Source: Legionellaceae bacterium (GTDB lineage Bacteria > Pseudomonadota > Gammaproteobacteria > Legionellales > Legionellaceae). From it: a DNA stretch of 64,000 bases. Shown piece after piece: positions 45,158 to 54,044 of the stretch. The notes beneath the pieces were generated by a model, which was given only the letters and a program-made list of their open reading frames with translations, was not told the origin of the DNA and did no database searches. The stretch lies in contig JAFIFT010000018.1 of NCBI GenBank assembly GCA_020831865.1, positions 1 through 64,000 of the forward strand, given 5' to 3'. Position 1 is the first letter of the stretch; each line of letters starts with the position of its first letter. Made by a program: the position numbers and the translations under genes.

Positions 45158-45967
45158 ATGCCAAGAACCAAAAAACAAAAAGCCCAAGATGAAAAGAATA
45201 TTAGAAAAAAACTGACTGACCGTTATGAGGAATTAGCCGGAGAACTGGCAAATGTCCAGCATGCATCGCTACAAGAACTTGAGTCTTTATTGACTAACTT
45301 GAATGCGCCTGTTGTCATCAGAGATGGGAAAAAGCAGGTAAGCATAGAAGATTGTGATCCTTCTTCTACTGGACCCTATAAATTGGTATTGCCAAAGGGG
45401 TATCAGAAGGATATTACCAGAGTTGCAAAAGCGATTGAACGTCTAAAGAAGAAACAGGATAATCAAGGAGTTCAGGAAGTTCAGGAAGTTCAGGAGACAT
45501 CAGGATCGACACTTGAACAAAACGTAAATTACCCTAAAAACTTTCCTGCCGTGGATAAAATAGAGCGTGTTTTAGGTGAGTTTGCAGAAAAAATTGCCAG
45601 CATTGGCATCGGACATGTTAAAGCGCAACAGACAGCGACCGATTTGTTGGGGACTTTACGTGTGCTAAAGGGGCAATACTTGTGCCATCCTTCAAAGGAA
45701 AATTTAAAAACCTTTGTCGATCAGTCTAAGGATGCGATTAACCAAGCCATGCCTATTTTGCAAAAAGATTTGGGGTGGGGTGATTACTTGCAAAATGTGC
45801 TGAAAAAAATAGCAAATGCTGTGGCTTATGTGATGAGCGCAGGCTACCAGACCGATTTCTTTGCTCAGAAAAAATCTCTAGCGCTACAAAGCGCCGTGCA
45901 GATGTCTGAGTCGTTGACAGAGACGTATACGGAGCATGGTGCGGAGTCGACCACTCCTTATGGTTAA
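45158..45967 (+). CDS. Unknown protein, possible Dot/Icm effector-like
   Basis: A 269-residue cytosolic protein; ATG 45158 with a GAGG 12 nt upstream is preferred to 45137. The N-terminus is lysine-rich (PRTKKQKAQDEKNIRKKL). A triple repeat VQEVQEVQE sits about residues 109-117, from identical GTTCAGGAA units. The rest is helical. The last 25 residues are polar with several Glu and Ser/Thr (MSESLTETYTEHGAES), which resembles the C-terminal signals of Dot/Icm substrates. No domain recognised. It overlaps the hydrolase gene by 8 bp. Confidence 0.5.
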   Translation: MPRTKKQKAQDEKNIRKKLTDRYEELAGELANVQHASLQELESLLTNLNAPVVIRDGKKQVSIEDCDPSSTGPYKLVLPKGYQKDITRVAKAIERLKKKQDNQGVQEVQEVQETSGSTLEQNVNYPKNFPAVDKIERVLGEFAEKIASIGIGHVKAQQTATDLLGTLRVLKGQYLCHPSKENLKTFVDQSKDAINQAMPILQKDLGWGDYLQNVLKKIANAVAYVMSAGYQTDFFAQKKSLALQSAVQMSESLTETYTEHGAESTTPYG

Positions 45968-46718
45968 TAACCTAAAGTGGGTCGTTGTGCCTGGTGGACC
46001 TGGTCTAGGTAATGGATATTTAAAAAATTCATTGCCAAATATCTTCAGGGGATATGATCTACGCTTTTATGAACCGTTTGGTGCCCCAGGATCAGTGAAA
46101 CCAACTCCAACAGTAATAGAAATGATTGAACAACTTGAAGGTGAAACAGGTAATAAGGAGGATTTTGGCTTAATAACTCACTCATTTGGAAATTATCTGG
46201 CGCTAAGGGTTCTTGAAAGAAATAATAACAATTTAAAAGCTATTATTATGCTCAACCCCATACCATTTACTATTGATAGTTGGAAAATGGCTTTGGCAGA
46301 GCTTATAAGCCAGCTATCAGAAGCTACGTTGGAAAAAATTATTGCGCTTTCTCAAGACTCGTCTGATGGTGCTGAGTTGTTCAGGTTAATTTATCCATTT
46401 TATGTAAATACAAAGAAAAACTCACTACCTTTTGATGTTCCTTTTAATATTTCATCGTGTAATGCTATAAGTGAGCAGGTACAATCGTTTGATGAGTATT
46501 TATTGATGAATAATTCAGATGTTCCTATGATTAGAGTCGTTGGTGAACAGGATGTGTTTTACTGTGATCATGAGGTAATGAAAGATAGAACATATGTGCT
46601 AAATGATACTGGCCATTATCCATTTTTTGAAGGTGTAGAGCAGTTTTTAACAAAAATACCGAATATTGAGAAAAAATTATGTCAAATGATGCCAAAAATG
46701 ACAACAAGATTCATTTGA
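45960..46718 (+). CDS. Alpha/beta hydrolase (module 1)
   Basis: A 252-residue protein from ATG 45960, overlapping the previous stop. It has the oxyanion segment VVPGGPGLG, the nucleophile elbow THSFGNY (Ser), a late Asp in RVVGEQDVFY and the catalytic His in NDTGHYPFF. The GGPG element is shared with proline iminopeptidase-like hydrolases and with the second hydrolase at 52001. AT-rich composition begins here. Substrate unknown; hydrolysis of a peptide or ester signal would fit its place beside a sensor pair. Confidence 0.75.
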   Translation: MVNNLKWVVVPGGPGLGNGYLKNSLPNIFRGYDLRFYEPFGAPGSVKPTPTVIEMIEQLEGETGNKEDFGLITHSFGNYLALRVLERNNNNLKAIIMLNPIPFTIDSWKMALAELISQLSEATLEKIIALSQDSSDGAELFRLIYPFYVNTKKNSLPFDVPFNISSCNAISEQVQSFDEYLLMNNSDVPMIRVVGEQDVFYCDHEVMKDRTYVLNDTGHYPFFEGVEQFLTKIPNIEKKLCQMMPKMTTRFI

Positions 46719-47057
46719 AATTAAGAGACGTTAGGCGACCTAAAGGGATGTTGCTCAAAAATATCACAGGACAGAATCAGTGAAACGCTGTACTAGGTCT
46801 TCAGTGAAGTCCGCTTAGATAATTACCAATCAGTTTGACGACTTGAGCTGGGCGACACAGTTAGATGAACACTCCTGATGGAATTGTTAAAGAGTATCAG
46901 CATGGGGTAATGATATAGATTTTATTTATAACAAATATTGTTCAACCCCCTTGGGCTCATTGGTTTTTTGATTATATTCATCCCAGTACCTATATCGATT
47001 TTTTAATGAGTAGAAATATTTATTCTTTTTTAATTGAGCAAAACTTGGTGTGATCAA
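46719..47057. other. Intergenic stretch, nothing certain
   Basis: About 340 bp without a coding frame. The sequence from 46728 to 46890 is of higher GC than its surroundings (GTTAGGCGACCTAAAGGG), perhaps the trace of an inserted element. I see no tRNA or clear hairpin. Confidence 0.4.
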
Positions 47058-47996
47058 ATGAAGCTTTCTCTGGCACTAAAGAATTATGAGTTAATTGTTG
47101 CAAATGGTCCTCTTGGAACACGTTTAAAATATGATTTTGGATACCATGCAAGTTATGATTTAACCCAAGATTCAAAGGGAAAAGGAATTTTGGTCGAATT
47201 ATTTAAAGCTGATATAGCCGTTGCCAGCCAAAAAGATGTTCCTATCATTATAAATGCAGCTACCTTTAGAGCCAGTCGAAATCATCTTGCAAGCAATGGG
47301 ATTAATGATTTTGAAAAAATTAAAGAAGTAAATTTTAATAATTTACAGTTAACAATTGATTTAAGAAATGAACTAAGAGATGAATCAACAATTATTTTGG
47401 GAGCTCCTCTTGGATCAATGTTTGATGCTTATTCCATAGACACTAAACCTACAGTAGTTGAAGCTTATAATTATCACCAGGAACAAATTAGTTTTTTTAA
47501 GCAAAAAAAAATTGATTTTATAAGTGTGGTTACAGTGCCTTCTTTATCTGAAGCCTTAGGCATTGCTATAGCCTGTGATGAGTCTGGTCTTGAATATACT
47601 ATTGGCTTTATCCTAGCTAGCGATGGAAAACTTTTAGATGGAACAAGTATAGACACAGCAATAATTGAAATCGATCAAAAAACAAAAAATAAACCCGTTG
47701 GATATAATATTACATGTACTCATTCATCAGTATTAAAATTATTAGATAGTAAATTGGGTAATTTATGTAGGTTAATTGGGTTTCAGGCAAACGGCTCATG
47801 TTTACCCCCCTCCGAATTAGCCAAGCTGGATAAACCAATTGCAGATGACCCGGAAATATTTTCATTTGAGTTAAAAGAAATAAAAGAAAGATTTAATTTG
47901 AAAATGATTGCTGGCTGTTGCGGAACTAATAAGGAGCATTTGAGTCATATTATTAATGCCTGCAAAAATGAAAACCGATTTTGTATTTATTTATGA
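47058..47996 (+). CDS. Homocysteine S-methyltransferase family protein
   Basis: A 312-residue barrel enzyme. I choose ATG 47058 (KLSLALKNYELIVANGPLGTRL) over a TTG at 47034. Zinc ligands are visible: Cys in ITCTHSS and the Cys pair in AGCCGTNKEH. These are the signature of the MmuM/BHMT group that transfers a methyl group from S-methylmethionine or a similar donor to homocysteine. It lies alone in the island between the two sensor modules' first parts; a link with the signal chemistry is speculative. Confidence 0.85.
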   Translation: MKLSLALKNYELIVANGPLGTRLKYDFGYHASYDLTQDSKGKGILVELFKADIAVASQKDVPIIINAATFRASRNHLASNGINDFEKIKEVNFNNLQLTIDLRNELRDESTIILGAPLGSMFDAYSIDTKPTVVEAYNYHQEQISFFKQKKIDFISVVTVPSLSEALGIAIACDESGLEYTIGFILASDGKLLDGTSIDTAIIEIDQKTKNKPVGYNITCTHSSVLKLLDSKLGNLCRLIGFQANGSCLPPSELAKLDKPIADDPEIFSFELKEIKERFNLKMIAGCCGTNKEHLSHIINACKNENRFCIYL

Positions 47997-48079
47997 GGCA
48001 ACTCGGCATACACATTTGTCGTGTATATTTTAATTACAGCGTGATAAAATAATATGCACTCTATTTGTTGGATATAGAA

Positions 48080-49198
48080 GTGGCATTCCGATTATTAATA
48101 TATCTTTTTCTGAGCAGTTTATTGATTAACAACGTTTGTGGGGAATCATCCTTAAGAACTATAAAAATTGCAGTTGTTCAACCTTTTTCCGAACAAGCTT
48201 CTACCGCTTCTTCCCGTTATAGAGCAAATTTTGAGAGTGCTATATCTTACGCATTAGGTAAGAACGAAGTAAAACTAAATAGTTGTGGTGCTAAATTTAG
48301 AATAGACTTTTTTTATTATCCTGCTGACTCTCTGCTAGAAGCCAATAAAACTGGGCTTAGAATTGAAAATGATAAATATTGGTTCGTAATTGCACCTGCT
48401 CGAGCGAAGCATTGTTTGGCCTTGGCAAATAGTATTTCGAAAACACCTATCTTCACATTGAATGCAACCGGTGATGGCTGTATTCGTTCATCCCAAATTA
48501 GGTTTAGTACATCATTACCAAATCCATCCCTAGTTAAGGGACTTGTAACTTATATCGTTAAAAATACACATATCAAGAGTTATGGTGCTGTTGATGATCC
48601 AACATGCCCAGAATGCAATGAGTTTGTATCTGAATTTGAATTATTTGCGAAAGAAAAATCCATAAAAAAGAAGTTCAATGTTAGTGCAATAAACGTTGAA
48701 TCGGCCTCAACATTAAATAATCTATATGCATCATTAGATAAAAACAAAGTCAATGCTTTATTAGTTCCAAACTATTCAAAGTATTCAGGGTTCATTATGG
48801 CCAAAGTACACGAAAAATACCCTGAAATAATTTTTCTAGGTAATGATGGATGGGGGCAAGGTGACTGGAGCTATATTCCATTTTTTAATTTGCCAAATTC
48901 AGTTGAGGCATATAGTGTTCGTAGCTATCTACCGATGTATAAACCAGGAAGTATAAACTCGCTAGATAAGGTTTATAAAGAAAAAATTTTAACGCCGTCA
49001 AACTTATCTTCATCGACGGTATCTTTGATCGATACGATTTCTGATTTTGTCTGTAACAACAAAATTAACTCACGAAATGATTTTTTTAAAAAATTATCAA
49101 GACAACCATCATCTTTTGCAAGAAAAGGCGCAGACATCGCTATTTATAAATTAGCATCAAGCAGGTTAATTCTGGATGAAGTTTATGCGCATGAATAA
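48080..49198 (+). CDS. Periplasmic binding protein, Leu/Ile/Val-type fold (module 1)
   Basis: A protein of about 372 residues. GTG 48080 has GGA 8 nt upstream; TTG 48065 could add 5 residues. The signal peptide (LLIYLFLSSLLINNVCGES) precedes a type 1 periplasmic binding fold: IKIAVVQPFSE, then substrate-lobe elements such as APARAKHCLALAN and FLGNDGWGQGDWSY. It probably captures a ligand outside the inner membrane. With no permease genes nearby and a histidine kinase two genes on, it looks like a sensor subunit and not a transporter part. Confidence 0.75.
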   Translation: MAFRLLIYLFLSSLLINNVCGESSLRTIKIAVVQPFSEQASTASSRYRANFESAISYALGKNEVKLNSCGAKFRIDFFYYPADSLLEANKTGLRIENDKYWFVIAPARAKHCLALANSISKTPIFTLNATGDGCIRSSQIRFSTSLPNPSLVKGLVTYIVKNTHIKSYGAVDDPTCPECNEFVSEFELFAKEKSIKKKFNVSAINVESASTLNNLYASLDKNKVNALLVPNYSKYSGFIMAKVHEKYPEIIFLGNDGWGQGDWSYIPFFNLPNSVEAYSVRSYLPMYKPGSINSLDKVYKEKILTPSNLSSSTVSLIDTISDFVCNNKINSRNDFFKKLSRQPSSFARKGADIAIYKLASSRLILDEVYAHE

Positions 49199-49652
49199 GA
49201 ATATTATTACTACCCTTATCCTATTATCATTCATATCCAAAGGGTTTTCTCATAGCATTAAAACAAATGATATTGTCGGCTTATGGCGCATTGAAAGCTT
49301 CACTATTATCAATACAAAAGGGGTTGCCCGAAAATGGGCTGAACAAATTCACGGAACTTTATTTTATTCAAAAGATAATTTTATGTCCGTATCTCTAAAT
49401 GGAAAAAATGGTAAATCAAATAAAATATTATTCTACTCTGGCACTTACGATGTTTATTCTGATAAAGAGATTGTGCACAGTGTTTTAAATGCCTCAGACC
49501 CAAATCGTATTAACAAAATTATGTTCCGAAAAGCTGAGATTAACTCTGGATATTTAACATTAATTGCTAAGGCCAAGTATGGAACGGCTATATTAAAATG
49601 GAAAAAGATAAAAGTGGCAAACCTCATCAAATCTCAAAACAGGGTTGATTAA
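49191..49652 (+). CDS. Exported lipocalin-like protein (module 1)
   Basis: A protein of about 153 residues with a signal peptide (IITTLILLSFISKGFSHS). The body begins DIVGLWRIESF and has GTLFYSKDNFMSVSLNG, the opening of the lipocalin-like PF13924 family, a small beta-barrel that may bind lipophilic ligands. The stop overlaps the histidine kinase start by 1 bp (TAATG), and the start overlaps the binding protein's end, so the three are one operon. Confidence 0.75.
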   Translation: MNKNIITTLILLSFISKGFSHSIKTNDIVGLWRIESFTIINTKGVARKWAEQIHGTLFYSKDNFMSVSLNGKNGKSNKILFYSGTYDVYSDKEIVHSVLNASDPNRINKIMFRKAEINSGYLTLIAKAKYGTAILKWKKIKVANLIKSQNRVD

Positions 49653-51331
49653 TGCTAAATATTCTTTTTTCAAAATTATCTGATAAAAAAAGAAATAGCC
49701 TCAACGCTAAATATTTACTTGTCTCTCTCAGTATTTCGATTGTGTTTCTTATTTTATCGATGGTGACAGTATTGTTTATATTCCATCAACTCATACAAAA
49801 TGCGTATGAAGTTGCATATAAACAAATTGAATCAATCATCCCTGAAATAGAGCGGTCGATAGAAAATGAGATAATCATCGGCAATAAAACTGGTATAGAG
49901 GCAGTTAAGTCTTATGTAAAGTCGCGATATGCTATTAATGATATTTACATTTCTAATGATTTTAGCTCTTGCAAACAGGTCAACAATTTTATAAATAAAT
50001 CAGTATGTTTCACATTCAAAATTGATAAGTTTAAGGCCCCAATTTATTTAAAAATAGTTAAGAATATTGATAACCGACTCTTAATGAAATTGTTAATTAA
50101 AGTATTGCTTTTCTATATCTTATTCTTTTTATTATCAAGTTTCCTGATTTATTTTTTACTGAAGCACTTTCAAAATTTATTGATAAAGCCATTAATCCGT
50201 TTATCCAAGGAGCCTGAAAATTTAAATGATACTCATTATGAAATAGATGAAATTGAAACGATTAGAGTACGTTTGCTCGAATTTTACCACAAAGAAACAC
50301 AATCCATACTAGAAAAAAAGGCAATAGAGTTTAAATTGATGCTAGGTGATATTGCCTCTCAGGTAGTGCACGATCTTCGTGCGCCGATTGCATCCTTAAA
50401 ATACTTTAGCAGCCAGATTACATATACCAACAAAGACTACCAAAGCCTATTTAATAAATGTATTGCTCAAATGGAATCAATAAGCAATGAGCTGCTAAAT
50501 AGCAAAAGTGCTAGCTCTATTGATGACTATTATAAAAAAAACATGATTTTTCTTGACTTAAGTTACCTTTTAAAAAAAGAGATTGAAGATAAAATTGCTC
50601 TTTCTGGTAATGATTTTATTAATATAATGGTCGAAATTAAAACAATGAATGTGTGCGTTCGTATTAACCCACATCGTTTTAAAAATATACTAAACAACCT
50701 TATTAATAACTCCATTGAATCAATTCGTCATAGGGGAGAAGTAATAGTTTCATTAAGTGTAGAGCATGGGTATGCAAAAATCTGCATCGCAGATACCGGA
50801 AGAGGATTTCCCGATCAAGTGATTCATTCATTTGGCAAAAAATCGATAACGATTGGTAAAGACGGTGGCAATGGGATTGGTCTGTTTTCAGCTTATAATT
50901 ATCTTACTACCATTGGAGGAGGATTAAAAATAAGCAATAACCAACAAGGAGCGGAAGTAACTATATTAGTTCCACTCGATACGCCAAACGTAATTTCTAA
51001 AACTGATCAATATAATGGTTTATCGTCTGTTTTGCTAGATGACTCCCAACTAGTCTTAGATACTTGGCAATTACGGGCCGCAGAAAAAGACATCAACTTT
51101 CATGCGTTTAGTAATGTTGATTCATTTATGAACTTCATTGATTCTATAGACGTTAACAGCAAAATCTATGTAGATTCAGATCTTGGTAATGGGTTGAAAG
51201 GAGAAGACGTAGCGCGAAAAATTTATGACCAAGGCTATAGAAATATTTACCTTGCAACAGGATTTGATAGTGTAAAATTTGGTCAGCCATACTTTATAAA
51301 GGGAATCGTTGGTAAAGCACCACCATTCTGA
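49652..51331 (+). CDS. Hybrid sensor histidine kinase with C-terminal receiver-like domain (module 1)
   Basis: A 559-residue protein with two membrane segments (about residues 24-46 and 145-170) enclosing a periplasmic domain of about 100 residues. Then come the H-box (VVHDLRAPIASL), N-box (NNLINNSIESI), G1 (DTGRGF) and G2 (GNGIGL). After residue 450 a receiver-like domain follows: LLDDS, YVDSDLG (phospho-Asp), LATGF and VGKAPPF. It would relay phosphate from His to its own Asp and on to a partner. The periplasmic binding protein two genes upstream is the likely input. Confidence 0.85.
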   Translation: MLNILFSKLSDKKRNSLNAKYLLVSLSISIVFLILSMVTVLFIFHQLIQNAYEVAYKQIESIIPEIERSIENEIIIGNKTGIEAVKSYVKSRYAINDIYISNDFSSCKQVNNFINKSVCFTFKIDKFKAPIYLKIVKNIDNRLLMKLLIKVLLFYILFFLLSSFLIYFLLKHFQNLLIKPLIRLSKEPENLNDTHYEIDEIETIRVRLLEFYHKETQSILEKKAIEFKLMLGDIASQVVHDLRAPIASLKYFSSQITYTNKDYQSLFNKCIAQMESISNELLNSKSASSIDDYYKKNMIFLDLSYLLKKEIEDKIALSGNDFINIMVEIKTMNVCVRINPHRFKNILNNLINNSIESIRHRGEVIVSLSVEHGYAKICIADTGRGFPDQVIHSFGKKSITIGKDGGNGIGLFSAYNYLTTIGGGLKISNNQQGAEVTILVPLDTPNVISKTDQYNGLSSVLLDDSQLVLDTWQLRAAEKDINFHAFSNVDSFMNFIDSIDVNSKIYVDSDLGNGLKGEDVARKIYDQGYRNIYLATGFDSVKFGQPYFIKGIVGKAPPF

Positions 51332-51436
51332 GGTGCTTTACCTAAAGTCTTTCAAAACTCTTGTTTTGGGCACTGATCTTACCCTGATTTGATGGACATC
51401 CTACTAAGAACGTAAAATCTTAGTTAGATGTGAAAA

Positions 51437-51719
51437 ATGAACAATAATAATTCAGAAATAAAATCGATCAGAAAAAAATATAGTTCTCAATTTAAAGATC
51501 AAGCAGTTTCCCGTGCTGAAGCCGATGGCTGCTCATGTAGCTAGAGATTTAGGCATAGGTGAGTTGTTGCTTTATTCTTGGCGTGCCAAAAAACACCAAG
51601 GTGGGGATACAACTGAAAATCAGAAAATCCAGAATGCCGAGCTAGCAAAGCTCAAGCGCGAATGTGCACGTCTTGCCCAGGAAAATTAATTCCTAAAAAA
51701 GATGGCGGCGGTGGGGTAA
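51437..51719 (+). pseudogene. Frameshifted, truncated IS3-family transposase OrfA
   Basis: The frame begins NNNNSEIKSIRKKYSSQFKDQAV, the standard IS3 OrfA HTH start, then shifts near 51530, after which another frame continues HVARDLGIGELLLYSWRAKK (in part) and ends with the coiled-coil end LKRECARLAQEN and FLKKM. OrfB and clear ends are missing. It is an old insertion that separates the two sensor modules. The flanks 51332-51436 and 51720-52000 show no other gene. Confidence 0.8.
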
Positions 51720-52000
51720 ATCTGACATTTTTCCATCAGTACTATCAAAGTTGACAGTTTAGCGCTATTCATGTCTCGTGACGCTCTCATCTAAAATCAG
51801 TCTAAGAATGTCTTTGCTCAGCCATGGACTATATGCTATCTTCCGTGCACAACGCTGAGTCAGCAATAAAATAGGTGATATGGTAGGCTTCACTTAAGTA
51901 TTTTAAATGCGATTTCACTGTTTTTTAAACGTCTCAGCACCGTTAGCATGGCCTAATAAAAATTAAAGGAAATGGAAATATTTAGAGGCAAGACAAAAGG

Positions 52001-52909
52001 ATGGAAGATATGCCGAAATTTTTTAAAAACACCATACAAAATCCAGAGTTCTATATAGTTAGTTTTACGTATAATCCTGAGTTACCTTATATTTTGTTTA
52101 TTCACGGAGGGCCTGGACTTAACAGTGCTATATTAGAATATTTAATTGAAAACGAAGAGGTATTTAATACTCTTAATTGCAATATCATATTATACGATCA
52201 AAGGGGGTGCGGCAGATCTCCTCATTCTAATACCATTGTTTTACATAAGCATAACATAGAGGATTTACATCAAATAATCACGCATGTATCAAGAACACAT
52301 AAACTAACAATTGCTTGTTTGGTTGGTCATAGCTATGGAGCCAAGTTACTTTACGACTATTATGAAAAATATGATGCTCAGTATCCTGGCGTATTTATAT
52401 CAACCGCTGATTCTATTATTACACCAAGGTTGAATAATTTGTTGTTAGATTTGAATTACCTCAAAAAAAATCATCCGGATAAATATCAAGAGGTATATGA
52501 AAAAATAGATACATTGAATTTTAATAGCCTATGGGAAATATCTGAGCAACTAGCGCCAGTATTTCACGAAAACAAAGATCGCGTTTATTTTTATTGGGCT
52601 AATTTAAGTTATATGAATAAAGTCAAAGAAATTCAGGCTAAGATGGAGATCTCTCCAAATAATGATGTATTTATGAGCGTTAGAAAAGATCTCTATTCTG
52701 ATCACGACAACTATTCTGTTGCGATTGATGATTTAAAAATTCCGAAGTTATGGATTAATGGTTTCCATGATTTCGTTATGAATGGATCAAGTAGCTCTCT
52801 ATCTCACAACTCAAAAATGCAAACATTTTTTTACTCATCTCATTATCCACACATAGAAGAAGATAAAAAATTTTGTGAGTTGTTAAATGAATTTACCAAA
52901 AGTATCTGA
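52001..52909 (+). CDS. Alpha/beta hydrolase, proline iminopeptidase-like (module 2)
   Basis: A 302-residue protein. Motifs: YILFIHGGPGLNS (oxyanion loop), YDQRGCGRS, the nucleophile elbow VGHSYGAK (Ser), and a C-terminal His region around SSHYPHIEED. The HGGPG and DQRGCGRS elements are shared with proline iminopeptidases, which cut N-terminal Pro from peptides; some relatives hydrolyse lactones or esters. It overlaps the binding protein gene by 23 bp, repeating the hydrolase/binding protein/kinase order of module 1. Confidence 0.82.
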   Translation: MEDMPKFFKNTIQNPEFYIVSFTYNPELPYILFIHGGPGLNSAILEYLIENEEVFNTLNCNIILYDQRGCGRSPHSNTIVLHKHNIEDLHQIITHVSRTHKLTIACLVGHSYGAKLLYDYYEKYDAQYPGVFISTADSIITPRLNNLLLDLNYLKKNHPDKYQEVYEKIDTLNFNSLWEISEQLAPVFHENKDRVYFYWANLSYMNKVKEIQAKMEISPNNDVFMSVRKDLYSDHDNYSVAIDDLKIPKLWINGFHDFVMNGSSSSLSHNSKMQTFFYSSHYPHIEEDKKFCELLNEFTKSI

Positions 52910-54044
52910 AAATTTAAATCTTATGCATGATGTTCAGGATTACTTGAGGGGTAAAAAGTTCTCTTATTTTTTATTAATAGTATTATTTTTAATTTTTGCT
53001 GTTTACTCTTTATCTTACGCAAATTCACCTAAAAAAATTTGTTTAACCGGACGGATTGTTGAAAATATTGATTCCTATGGAAAATCATTTCAGAATGCTG
53101 CTCAACTAGCTCTTGAAGACAATATTAGTCTAAAAGATCACATTAAATTAGAATATTATTTCTATGATAACAAACCCTTAGAACCAATCCATATTTATCA
53201 AAAAATGATACATGACAATTGTTCAGCTATTGTTGGTTTTGAATATTTGTCAGATCTACTTTTGATAATAAAAGAACAAAAAAATACTCAAATTCCCATA
53301 TTTACATCTTATGCAAGCTTTAAAGCTGATGATAAGATACCAAGTAATATATTTGTATTTATGCCAAGTTACAATAAACATGTTTCTGAGATGATTGTTT
53401 TTTTAAAAAAACATTTCAATGGTCTAGATAACATTGCATTAATCACCGAAGTTAATCGTGAAGAAATGTTGAAATATCAAGAAACATATTCAAGTGAGTT
53501 TCAAAGCCAAAAATTAAACTTTGATACATTTAATTTTTTAGATAATGATCCTAATTTTTTACCTAAATTAAAAAAATTTATAGGAAATAAAAAGTATCGT
53601 TTCATTTTTTTACTGTCTGGAGCAACGACCTCAGCCAAAATTGTAGATTTTGTTAATAGCCCTGATGCACTTTACATTGGCACGGAGAATTTTGGCTCAT
53701 CGGTCAGCCCCTCTTTTTATACAAGATTGTCTAATAGAAATGTAAATGCCTATTTTATCAGAAACATTGATTATGTTCACAGTAGCCCTGAACTGGACAA
53801 CTATAGAAAAAAATATACTGAAAAATACCAAACTTTACCCACTATATTAGCAGCTTATACTTACGACGCTGTTAATATTATCCTGCAAGCTTATAAAGAT
53901 AATGGTGCAATCGATACTAGCAGTATTTATAAAATAAATCACTTTGGCATAACTGGGGCTTATATCCGCGATGGCGCTTTTCATCCATCTGATAATTTTA
54001 TGATTTTGTCTGTACATAAAGATGGATATCATCATGAAGCATAA
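52887..54044 (+). CDS. Periplasmic binding protein with N-terminal anchor (module 2)
   Basis: A 385-residue protein. A cytoplasmic start of about 30 residues and one hydrophobic segment (YFLLIVLFLIFAVYSLSYA) suggest an uncleaved anchor or a long signal. The rest is a type 1 periplasmic binding fold: ICLTGRIVENIDSYGKSF, SAIVGFEYLSDLLLI and the late LAAYTYDAVNIILQAY, a segment typical of branched-chain amino acid-binding proteins. There are no permease genes. It overlaps the next kinase gene, so it is likely that kinase's ligand-sensing partner. Confidence 0.78.
   Translation: MNLPKVSENLNLMHDVQDYLRGKKFSYFLLIVLFLIFAVYSLSYANSPKKICLTGRIVENIDSYGKSFQNAAQLALEDNISLKDHIKLEYYFYDNKPLEPIHIYQKMIHDNCSAIVGFEYLSDLLLIIKEQKNTQIPIFTSYASFKADDKIPSNIFVFMPSYNKHVSEMIVFLKKHFNGLDNIALITEVNREEMLKYQETYSSEFQSQKLNFDTFNFLDNDPNFLPKLKKFIGNKKYRFIFLLSGATTSAKIVDFVNSPDALYIGTENFGSSVSPSFYTRLSNRNVNAYFIRNIDYVHSSPELDNYRKKYTEKYQTLPTILAAYTYDAVNIILQAYKDNGAIDTSSIYKINHFGITGAYIRDGAFHPSDNFMILSVHKDGYHHEA

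Noticed and set aside
45455-45500. Short repeats GTTCAGGAA as a CRISPR or regulatory array
   Set aside because: Three 9-bp units in frame inside a coding region encode VQE repeats; no spacers.
48065-54044. Amino acid ABC transport operon
   Set aside because: The two binding proteins have no permease or ATPase genes nearby and are interleaved with histidine kinases, so a sensor role fits better.
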